Source: an uncultured Coriobacteriia bacterium (GTDB lineage Bacteria > Actinomycetota > Coriobacteriia > Anaerosomatales > Anaerosomataceae). From it: DNA of 45,003 nt. Under the pieces are notes generated by a model. The model was not told where the DNA came from and did no database searches. It saw only the letters and a program-made list of their open reading frames with translations. Positions within the stretch are counted from its first letter, which is position 1, and every line of letters begins with the position of its first letter. The stretch lies in NCBI GenBank assembly GCA_927439865.1, contig CAKMKD010000021.1:66522-111524 (forward strand), given 5' to 3'. Of this stretch, positions 38,019-45,003 are shown one piece after another. The translations under genes and the position numbers were made by a program.

Positions 38019-39272
38019 ATGTCGGAAGTGCTCGCACTCGCACACCGGGCACGCGATGCGGCGAACGCGCTCGCGGCGACCTCGACCGATCAGCGGAATC
38101 GCGCACTACTGGCGATGTCGCATGGTCTGGTCGCGCGGCAAGACGAGATCCTCGCTGCGAACGGCCGGGACATGGACGCCGCTCGCGCGAAGAACACCGC
38201 GGCCCCGCTGCTGGACCGACTGGAGCTCACGCCGTCGCGGATCAAGTCGATCTCCGAGGCGCTGAAGAGCCTTTCGCTGCTGCCCGATCCGATCGGTGAG
38301 GTAACGAGCGGCTCGCGTCTTGCCAACGGCATCTGGCTTCAGCAGATACGCGTTCCCATGGGCGTGGTCGCCATGATCTACGAGGCGCGTCCGAACGTGA
38401 CAGCTGACGCCGCCGGTCTGTGCATCAAGACAGCGAACGCGGTCATCCTACGGGGTGGCTCGCTTGCGCAGGAGTCGAACCTCGCGATCACCAAGGTGCT
38501 TTCCTCGGCAGCTGTTGGCGCCGGGATGCCCGAGGGGTGCATCCAGTCGGTGGAGTCGACCGATCATGCCGCAGCCGAGGAGCTCATGAGCCTGCACGGC
38601 AAAATCGATGTGCTCATTCCTCGCGGTGGCGCCAAGCTCATCCAGAGTGTTGTGGAGAACGCGAAGGTTCCGGTCATCGAGACGGGTGTCGGCAACTGCC
38701 ACGTGTATGTCCACTCGGCGGCGGACCCCAGGATGGCGGAGCGGATCGTCGTGAACGCGAAATGCACTCGTCCCGGCGTCTGCAATGCGGCTGAGTCGCT
38801 GCTGATCGATGAGTCGGTGCACGAGATGGTTCTGCCGCGGATCCTCAAGGCGCTCGAGAACGCCGGAGTGATGGTCTACGGCGATGAGAAGACACGGGCG
38901 CTCGGCGCGGTCATGCGCATCCAGCCTGCGAGTGAGGACGACTGGGGTACCGAGTACCTCGACATGAAGATATCGTGCAAGGTGGTCAGCGGGCTCGATG
39001 AGGCCATTCGGCACATCAATACCTACGGCACGAAGCACAGCGAAGCGATCGTCACGGAGGACTACGCTGCGGCACTGCGCTTCATGAACGAGGTGGACGC
39101 GGCAGCGGTCTACGTGAACGCCTCGACCAGGTTCACTGACGGCGGGGAGTTTGGCCTCGGCGCCGAGATCGGCATCTCGACACAGAAGCTTCACGCGCGA
39201 GGGCCAATGGGGCTCACTGCGCTGACGACAACCAAGTTCGTAGCGATGGGGAGCGGTCAGATACGCGAGTGA
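38019..39272 (+). CDS. proA: Gamma-glutamyl phosphate reductase
   Basis: ATG 38019; VRVPMGVVAMIYEARPNVTADAAGLCIKTANAVILRGGS-like sequence, KCTRPGVCNAAESLLID, EFGLGAEIGISTQKLHARGPMGL. Confidence 0.97.
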   Translation: MSEVLALAHRARDAANALAATSTDQRNRALLAMSHGLVARQDEILAANGRDMDAARAKNTAAPLLDRLELTPSRIKSISEALKSLSLLPDPIGEVTSGSRLANGIWLQQIRVPMGVVAMIYEARPNVTADAAGLCIKTANAVILRGGSLAQESNLAITKVLSSAAVGAGMPEGCIQSVESTDHAAAEELMSLHGKIDVLIPRGGAKLIQSVVENAKVPVIETGVGNCHVYVHSAADPRMAERIVVNAKCTRPGVCNAAESLLIDESVHEMVLPRILKALENAGVMVYGDEKTRALGAVMRIQPASEDDWGTEYLDMKISCKVVSGLDEAIRHINTYGTKHSEAIVTEDYAAALRFMNEVDAAAVYVNASTRFTDGGEFGLGAEIGISTQKLHARGPMGLTALTTTKFVAMGSGQIRE

Positions 39273-39883
39273 GAAAGCAGCTCAGGCTCGGCATAATGGG
39301 CGGCACGTTCGACCCGATCCACTACGGTCATCTCGTGACGGCCGAGGAGGCGCTTGTCCAGTTCAACCTGGACAGGGTCGTCTTCATGCCTACCGGTATC
39401 CCTGTGCGCAAGACCCATCGTGCTGTGACATCTGCAGAGCATCGATATCTCATGACGGTGATCGCAACCGCGAGCAACCCGGATTTCGAGGTGTCCCGGC
39501 TCGAGATCGACCGACCCGGACCAACCTATACGGTCGAGACGATTCACGCGCTCCGTGACCTGTACGGTCTTCATGCGGACCTGTTCTTCATCACCGGAGC
39601 GGACGCCGTCTGGGACATCCTCACATGGAAGGATTCGGCGGAACTCGCCGAAGCGTGCACCTTCATCGCCGCGACGCGTCCCGGCTTCGACCTCGGTCGC
39701 TTCTCGGAAGAGCGCGAACGCGGCATCCGGATCGAGACGATGGAGGTCCCCGCGCTCGCGATCTCGTCCACGGATCTCCGCGAGCGATTCGCCGGGCGTC
39801 GCCCCGTGCGGTATCTGACACCCGAAGCGGTTGCGGCGTACGCCGAGAAGAACAGCCTCTACTCGGACGGAACGACCAGGTGA
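39269..39883 (+). CDS. nadD: Nicotinate-nucleotide adenylyltransferase
   Basis: GIMGGTFDPIHYGHLVTAEEAL, FITGADAVWDILTWKDS, ISSTDLRERFAGRRPVRYLTPEAVAAY. Confidence 0.95.
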   Translation: MRKQLRLGIMGGTFDPIHYGHLVTAEEALVQFNLDRVVFMPTGIPVRKTHRAVTSAEHRYLMTVIATASNPDFEVSRLEIDRPGPTYTVETIHALRDLYGLHADLFFITGADAVWDILTWKDSAELAEACTFIAATRPGFDLGRFSEERERGIRIETMEVPALAISSTDLRERFAGRRPVRYLTPEAVAAYAEKNSLYSDGTTR

Positions 39884-40458
39884 GCGCGCTTTGGGATACG
39901 GCGCGCGCGGCGCTCACGGAGCGGCTGAGCGAGAGTGGCATACGTCATTCGCTCGCCGTGGCGGAGACAGCTGGTCGACTTGCCGAGGCATACGGCGTGG
40001 ACATTGAGGACGCCCGACTGGCCGGACTGCTTCACGACTGGTCGAAAGACACCGGTGCGGACGAGCTGCTTGCGGCTGCGGATTTGCTCGGGATTCCCGT
40101 TACCGACGTTGATCGCGCGGTTCCGTACCTGCTACACGCGCCCGTGGGTGCGGTAGAGCTGACATCCGTGTTTCCCGGACTGAGTCCCGCGGTGATAGCT
40201 GCGGTGGCGGCCCATACCTATGGCACCGAGACGATGGAGCCGCTCGACCTTGTCGTGTACATCGCCGACACGATCGCGCCCGGCAGGTCGCATGAGGGCG
40301 TGGAGCTCCTCCGTGCTGCGGCCGGCGTTGTGCCGCTTCAGGAGCTCTTCATGCTGGCGTATGCCAACTCGCTTCGGCACTTGGTTGACTCAAGGCGCCG
40401 CATCCATCCGGCGACGGTCGCGCTCTGGAACAAGCTCGTCTCGGAGGATCAGCGATGA
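39880..40458 (+). CDS. yqeK: YqeK-type HD-domain hydrolase
   Basis: GTG 39880; RHSLAVAETAGRLAEAYGVDIEDARLAGLLHDWSKD (HD motif), AHTYGTETMEPLDLVVYIADTIAPGR; next to nadD. Confidence 0.9.
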   Translation: MSALWDTARAALTERLSESGIRHSLAVAETAGRLAEAYGVDIEDARLAGLLHDWSKDTGADELLAAADLLGIPVTDVDRAVPYLLHAPVGAVELTSVFPGLSPAVIAAVAAHTYGTETMEPLDLVVYIADTIAPGRSHEGVELLRAAAGVVPLQELFMLAYANSLRHLVDSRRRIHPATVALWNKLVSEDQR

Positions 40459-41633
40459 GCCGGTCGAAACGGGATCGCGCCCGCCGGGAGCCGCCACTCG
40501 AGGCGGAAGAGCATATCGATTCTGACTACCCGCGGCGGCGCACGCATGTTGAGAAGCCGTCCCTGCCGAGCTTCGGGTACCGGGCCTCAAAGCGAAGCTC
40601 TAAGGGTGGCAAGCAACTCCGTCGTGCTGCGGCGACTGCACGAATCCGGGCCGAGGTGTCTGAGACTGCAGATGGTGTCGGTCGTGTGGCTGGTACCGGG
40701 CTCAAGTACGCAGGGATGGGCCTTGGCGCGATCGTGGTGCTTGTACTCGTCTTCGTACTCGTAGCCACAGGCATCAACGGCGCAGCCCGCTTCCTCGCCA
40801 AGCGTCAGGCGGCAGAGGACAACTCACCCGAGGCGGTCAAGGAGCGATCCCGGGGCAACCTGCTGATCATCGGCACAGACGGAACGAGCGGCGCGGACTT
40901 CCTCGCCGTGCGGCTCGACGAGAAGGCCGGACAGGTCTTCGGTGTGGCAGTACCCGACGGCGCCTTCATGGAGGTGCCGGGACAAGGGTTCGAGCGCATC
41001 GGCGATTCGTTCAAAGCGGGACCGGAAGTCTCGATGGCCGCGATTTCGAATTACCTTACAGTACCGTTCGAGCAGTACGTGGTGGTGAGCAAGGAGGCGT
41101 ATCAGGCCGCGCTCACCGACCAGTCGATGAAGGGGCTCATGGCCGCAGTCATAGAGACGGACCTCACCGATGCGGACCGCGCCCGCCTCGGCGCCTTCAT
41201 GGACGGACTGACGAGCGAGAAGGTGGCGCTGGTTCCGCTGCCGGTGAAGCCGATCAACCTCGGACAACAGACGTACTTCGAGCCGCAGCGCGATCAGGTC
41301 GCCGACCTGCTCCTGCTGTGGTGGGGAGTGAAGCTCGGATCCGACGAGGGTGTCATCCGGGCGATCATCTACAACGGAGCGGGACGCCCGGGTGTCGCGG
41401 GTGAAGTCGCACAGGCGCTTATCTCGGCGGGCGTGCGGGTCGTCGACACGAAGAACGCGGATAGGTTCGACTACAAAGAAACCCTCATCGTTGTTCAAGA
41501 CGGTGATCTTGAGGGCGGTGCGACCATCAAGGAGATTCTCGGAATCGGCACGGTGGTGGACCAACCGTCCGAGCAAGACGTGGCTGATATCATCGTTATC
41601 GTTGGTCAGGACTGGAAGCCCCCGAAAGGATGA
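40455..41633 (+). CDS. LytR C-terminal domain protein with one TM segment
   Basis: TM YAGMGLGAIVVLVLVFVLVATGI; C-terminal IYNGAGRPGVAGEVAQALISAGVRVVDTKNADRFDYKETLIVV typical of LytR_C. Confidence 0.8.
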   Translation: MSRSKRDRARREPPLEAEEHIDSDYPRRRTHVEKPSLPSFGYRASKRSSKGGKQLRRAAATARIRAEVSETADGVGRVAGTGLKYAGMGLGAIVVLVLVFVLVATGINGAARFLAKRQAAEDNSPEAVKERSRGNLLIIGTDGTSGADFLAVRLDEKAGQVFGVAVPDGAFMEVPGQGFERIGDSFKAGPEVSMAAISNYLTVPFEQYVVVSKEAYQAALTDQSMKGLMAAVIETDLTDADRARLGAFMDGLTSEKVALVPLPVKPINLGQQTYFEPQRDQVADLLLLWWGVKLGSDEGVIRAIIYNGAGRPGVAGEVAQALISAGVRVVDTKNADRFDYKETLIVVQDGDLEGGATIKEILGIGTVVDQPSEQDVADIIVIVGQDWKPPKG

Positions 41634-42031
41634 GCCCGCTGGAGATCAGAGAGTATGCAATGCTCGCGGCACACGCCGCAGCGGAGAAGAAGGCCGCAGA
41701 CGTCGTGGTCCTTGATGTCGCGACCTCAATCGTGATCACGGATTATTTCGTCATCGCCTCGGGTTCGACGGATCGCCAGGTGCGTGCGATTGCGGACGAG
41801 ATCGAGATGCAGCTGAAGGAGGCCGGACTTCGCGCTATCGGTCGTGAGGGCGAGCGCGAGGCCAAGTGGATTCTTCTCGATTTCGGCGATATCGTCGTTC
41901 ATGTCTTTCAGCCCGATGAGCGTGAGTTCTACCGGCTTGAGAAGCTCTGGAACGATACGGATCGTCTCGCGCTTCCCGCTGAGGTCGTCAACGCATCTCC
42001 CATCGCAGACACGGAGAACGACGAGTCGTGA
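41630..42031 (+). CDS. rsfS: Ribosome silencing factor RsfS
   Basis: VVVLDVATSIVITDYFVIASGSTDRQVRAIADEIE...REGEREAKWILLDFGDIVVHVFQPDEREFYRLEKLW. Confidence 0.97.
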   Translation: MSPLEIREYAMLAAHAAAEKKAADVVVLDVATSIVITDYFVIASGSTDRQVRAIADEIEMQLKEAGLRAIGREGEREAKWILLDFGDIVVHVFQPDEREFYRLEKLWNDTDRLALPAEVVNASPIADTENDES

Positions 42032-42978
42032 CTGACGGTACCAAGCGGGTTCTCGTGACCCTGGCGCTCGTCGGGGTCTGTGTTGTCTGGGGCGGCACCT
42101 TCGTTATGGTGAAGGATGCCGTCTCAACGTATCCGCTCTACGGATTTCTCGGCTGGCGGTTCGCCATCGCGGTAGTCGCCTTCCTCGCGTTGTTTCCGGG
42201 GACGTTTCGCAGGTTCGCGCCGGGGACCGTCAAGGTTGGCGCGCTCGCAGGCGTCTTCCTGATAGCCGGCTACGTCTTCCAGACCTGGGGGTTGCAGGAC
42301 ACGACCGCATCGAAGGCCGCGTTCATCACAGGCATGTTCGTCGTGATCACGCCGGCGATGCAGGCGATCGTTCTGCGACGTCCGCCACGCGCCACGACTG
42401 TTGCGGGCGTGGCGCTGGCGGTGGTCGGTCTGTGGTTGCTGTCCGGAGCGAGCGCCGACGGGTGGACTGCGGGTGACACCCGCGTGCTACTCTGTGCGAT
42501 CGCGTATTCGGCTCACATGATCGTGCTCGGCGGTCCGGGTCGCAAGCACGACGCGCGCGCGCTCACGCTCGTGCAACTCGGTGTCACGGCTCTCGCGTGT
42601 GCTGCTGTCTCACTCGTGTTCGAGCGCCCGTATGTCTGGCCGACCTCAAGTGTCTGGGTCGCGCTTGTGGTAACGGGGGTGCTTGCAAGCGCTGTGGCAT
42701 TCGCGGTCCAGACATACGCACAGAGGATTCTCTCGCCTGCCAAGACCGCGCTCGTACTCATCATGGAGCCCGTGTTCGGCGGGCTCTTCGGCTGGCTTGC
42801 AGGAGACGCGCTCGGGGTTCGAGGGGTGGCCGGCAGCGCGCTCATCCTGAGTGGCATGCTCGTCGCCGAGTTTCTGGGCGGTAGAGGCGGCTCCGGCGAG
42901 CACGTCCAGCTGGAGCCATCACTCGAGGGACCTTCCGTTGCGGTCATCGAAAGCGACGCCGAAACGGCGGTCGAATGA
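42028..42978 (+). CDS. DMT superfamily (EamA) transporter
   Basis: Ten-TM-like: VWGGTFVMVKDAVSTYPLYGFLGWRFAIAVVAFLAL... two EamA-like halves; AQRILSPAKTALVLIMEPVFGGLFGWL. Confidence 0.92.
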   Translation: MTDGTKRVLVTLALVGVCVVWGGTFVMVKDAVSTYPLYGFLGWRFAIAVVAFLALFPGTFRRFAPGTVKVGALAGVFLIAGYVFQTWGLQDTTASKAAFITGMFVVITPAMQAIVLRRPPRATTVAGVALAVVGLWLLSGASADGWTAGDTRVLLCAIAYSAHMIVLGGPGRKHDARALTLVQLGVTALACAAVSLVFERPYVWPTSSVWVALVVTGVLASAVAFAVQTYAQRILSPAKTALVLIMEPVFGGLFGWLAGDALGVRGVAGSALILSGMLVAEFLGGRGGSGEHVQLEPSLEGPSVAVIESDAETAVE

Positions 42979-42983
42979 TGCTG

Positions 42984-43011
42984 TTGACCATGCGGTTGGT
43001 GCTGCTATACT
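42984..43011 (+). promoter_or_regulatory. Putative sigma70-type promoter for tRNA-Ala
   Basis: TTGACC (42984-42989), 16-nt spacer, TATACT (43006-43011), about 30 nt upstream of the tRNA. Confidence 0.75.
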
Positions 43012-43041
43012 AGCGCTTGCCGTTTTGCGGCACCCAGATGT

Positions 43042-43117
43042 GGGGCCATAGCTCAGCTGGGAGAGCGCTTGGCTGGCAGCCAAGAGGTCAGGGGTTCGAT
43101 CCCCCTTGGCTCCACCA
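43042..43117 (+). tRNA. tRNA-Ala (anticodon GGC)
   Basis: GGGGCCA TA GCTC AGCTGGGA GAGC G CTTGG CTGGCAG CCAAG AGGTC AGGGG TTCGATC CCCCT TGGCTCC A CCA; anticodon loop CTGGCAG. Confidence 0.95.
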
Positions 43118-43130
43118 CTAGAATCGATCA

Positions 43131-43162
43131 GAAGAGCGGACAGCTGTCCGTTCTTCTTGCTT
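43131..43162 (+). terminator. Intrinsic terminator after tRNA-Ala
   Basis: agaagagcggacagctgtccgttcttcttgctt: self-complementary stem followed by T-rich run. Confidence 0.7.
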
Positions 43163-43279
43163 GTTGCGAGTGGTACTGCAGCGGCTGCCACTAGCGACGC
43201 AGCTCGGCCGCGGGTCGCGGAAGCTGCATCTGTCGGCTATCCTGTACACCTGTCTGCAGCCGATTCCACGGAGGTCCGC

Positions 43280-45003
43280 GTGACCCGTCAGTACGACCCC
43301 CATGCAATCGAGGAGAAGTGGCAGGCCGAGTGGGATGCCGCAGGGCTCTACTCGGTGACCGAGGACGTTTCGAAGCCTAAGAAGTACGTGCTCGAGATGT
43401 TCCCGTACCCTTCGGGCGACATCCACATGGGACACGTTCGCAACTACTCTATCGGCGACGTTGTGGCCCGCTACTTCACGATGCGCGGCATGAGCGTGCT
43501 GCATCCGATCGGGTGGGACGCGTTCGGGCTTCCCGCCGAGAACGCCGCTATCAAGAGCAACTCGCATCCTGCGAAGTGGACGTACGCCAACATCGAGAAG
43601 CAGGCCGCGAGTTTCAGACGCATGGGCTTCAGCTACGACTGGGACCGCACGGTCCGCACGTGCGACCCCGAGTACTACCGCTGGGGACAGTGGACGTTCC
43701 TGAAGATGTGGGAGCGCGGACTCGTCGAGCGCAAGAGCTCGCCTGTCAACTGGTGCCCGTCGTGCAAGACGGTTCTCGCGAACGAGCAGGTCATCGGCGA
43801 CGGCGTCTGCTGGCGGTGCAAGAGCGTTGTCGAGAAGCGCGAGCTCGAGCAGTACTTCCTCAAGATCACCGAGTACGCCCAGGAGCTCCTCGACGACCTC
43901 GACGAGCTGCCGGGCTGGCCTGATCGCGTCAAGGCGATGCAGGCGAACTGGATCGGCCGGAGCGAAGGCGCTGAAGTCGACTTCACGCTCTGCGATGAGA
44001 CCGGCGAGGCATGCGACACGACGATCACGGTCTTCACGACGCGTCCGGACACGCTCTTCGGCTGCAGCTTCTTCCTGCTTGCGCCTGAGCATCCGCTCGT
44101 GAAGGAGTTCGTTATCGGCACCGAGTACGAGGCCGCTGTGATGGACGTTGTGGCCGTCGCCGGGAAGGAATCGGCGATCGATCGCTCCTCGGCGGAGAAG
44201 GAGAAGCGCGGCGCCTTCACCGGCCGGTACGTGATCAACCCGGTCAACGGCGAGAAGGTGCCGGTCTGGGTGAGCGATTACGTGCTCATGGAGTACGGCA
44301 CCGGCGCGGTCATGGCCGTGCCGAGTGGCGACCAGCGTGACTTCGACTTCGCGCGCAAGTACGGCCTCCCGATTCCGCCTGTCGTGGTAGCCGAGGACGA
44401 CGCGCTCTTCGCGCATCTCTCGGACGTGTCCGAGCGCGTGCTTGCCGACGTACCGTGGGAGATCGCGTTCGCGGGCGACGGCGTGATGGTGCAGTCGGGC
44501 GAGTTCACCGGCATGCGCGGCGGCAAGGGTAGTGAGGGGATGAAAGCTGTCACCTCGTGGCTCGCCGACCGTGGCCTGGGTCGCTTCAGCATCAACTTCC
44601 GGCTGCGCGACTGGCTTATCAGCCGTCAGCGGTATTGGGGCAATCCGATTCCGGCGATCCACTGCCCGGCATGCGGTCTCGTGCCCGTGCCCGAAGCCGA
44701 CCTACCGGTGCTGTTGCCGATGGACGTGGACGTCACCCGCGGCGAGACGCTTGCAGACCACCCCGAGTTCTACGAGACCACCTGTCCGACGTGCGGCGGC
44801 GCTGCCCGGCGCGAGACCGACACGATGGACACGTTCACCTGTTCGAGCTGGTATTACCTGCGCTACTGCGACGCGCGCAATGACGGTGCGATCTGGGATC
44901 GGAGTGCCCCAATACCGCTGACGGCTGATAAGCCAGTCGCGCAGCCGGAAGTTGATGCTGAAGCGACCCAGGCCACGGTCGGCGAGCCACGAGGTGACAG
45001 CTT
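43280..45003 (+). CDS. leuS: Leucyl-tRNA synthetase, partial; authentic sequence appears to end near 44904
   Basis: GTG 43280: [42 protein letters not shown] (HIGH motif), [11 protein letters not shown], editing domain [51 protein letters not shown]. Residues after WDRSA are translated from an inverted copy of the gene. Confidence 0.9.
   Translation, partial: MTRQYDPHAIEEKWQAEWDAAGLYSVTEDVSKPKKYVLEMFPYPSGDIHMGHVRNYSIGDVVARYFTMRGMSVLHPIGWDAFGLPAENAAIKSNSHPAKWTYANIEKQAASFRRMGFSYDWDRTVRTCDPEYYRWGQWTFLKMWERGLVERKSSPVNWCPSCKTVLANEQVIGDGVCWRCKSVVEKRELEQYFLKITEYAQELLDDLDELPGWPDRVKAMQANWIGRSEGAEVDFTLCDETGEACDTTITVFTTRPDTLFGCSFFLLAPEHPLVKEFVIGTEYEAAVMDVVAVAGKESAIDRSSAEKEKRGAFTGRYVINPVNGEKVPVWVSDYVLMEYGTGAVMAVPSGDQRDFDFARKYGLPIPPVVVAEDDALFAHLSDVSERVLADVPWEIAFAGDGVMVQSGEFTGMRGGKGSEGMKAVTSWLADRGLGRFSINFRLRDWLISRQRYWGNPIPAIHCPACGLVPVPEADLPVLLPMDVDVTRGETLADHPEFYETTCPTCGGAARRETDTMDTFTCSSWYYLRYCDARNDGAIWDRSAPIPLTADKPVAQPEVDAEATQATVGEPRGDS
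44544..44642 (+). repeat. Left arm of a 99-bp perfect inverted repeat (inside leuS)
   Basis: aagctgtcacctcgtggctcg...cagcggtattggggca; exact reverse complement of 44905-45003. Confidence 0.97.
44905..45003 (-). repeat. Right arm of the 99-bp perfect inverted repeat, running to the last base of the window
   Basis: tgccccaataccgctgacggctgataagcc...gaggtgacagctt; reverse complement of 44544-44642 with no mismatches by direct reading. Confidence 0.97.

Noticed and set aside
43118-44662. 514-aa minus-strand ORF opposite leuS
   Set aside because: Antisense of leuS. Its N-terminal peptide recurring at the + strand window end is explained by the 99-bp inverted repeat.
44571-44921. 116-aa + ORF crossing into the inverted repeat
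   Set aside because: Out of frame relative to leuS and composed of foldback sequence; not a gene.
44544-45003. Inverted repeat considered as IS/transposon terminal repeats
   Set aside because: Both arms are leuS coding sequence, only 262 bp apart, with no transposase or target duplication; artefact explanation preferred.

Overview
The window is a high-GC, gene-dense chromosomal segment. Gene content and order suggest an anaerobic Actinomycetota, possibly Coriobacteriia-like (inference only). I see about 45 protein-coding genes, mostly on the + strand, two tRNAs and several hairpin terminators. No CRISPR array, prophage or IS element is visible. Main blocks: truncated TrmA/RumA-type RNA methyltransferase (-); REC-PilT fusion ATPase; OsmC / GT2 / PIG-L deacetylase / distant BshC-like protein operon; ferredoxin; plsY and lipid kinase (-); tRNA-Arg(CCG); EF-G-like GTPase (-); cyclophilin lipoprotein, TPR protein, ndk; four-subunit group 3b-type [NiFe] (sulf)hydrogenase hydBGDA; rnfCDGEAB with a NusG-II protein and a Gx transporter; radC; mreBCD-mrdA-rodA; DUF697-like protein; TIGR03960/TIGR03936 radical SAM pair; rng, rplU, rpmA, obgE, proB, proA, nadD, yqeK, LytR_C protein, rsfS; DMT transporter; tRNA-Ala(GGC); partial leuS. 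Most notable: (1) a tightly packed osmC-GT2-PIG-L-BshC-like operon that may encode an undescribed bacillithiol-like or glycoconjugate pathway; (2) a 99-bp perfect inverted repeat (44544-44642 vs 44905-45003) that replaces the expected LeuRS sequence up to the last base, most likely a contig-end fold-back artefact; (3) a hydrogenase large subunit ending exactly at the DPCxxCxxH histidine, and a small subunit with Asp at the first proximal-cluster Cys position; (4) REC-PilT and histone-H1-like-tailed L21 architectures; (5) an EF-G paralogue with DTPGY instead of DTPGH. All assignments come from reading the sequence and translated ORFs; no database search was run.
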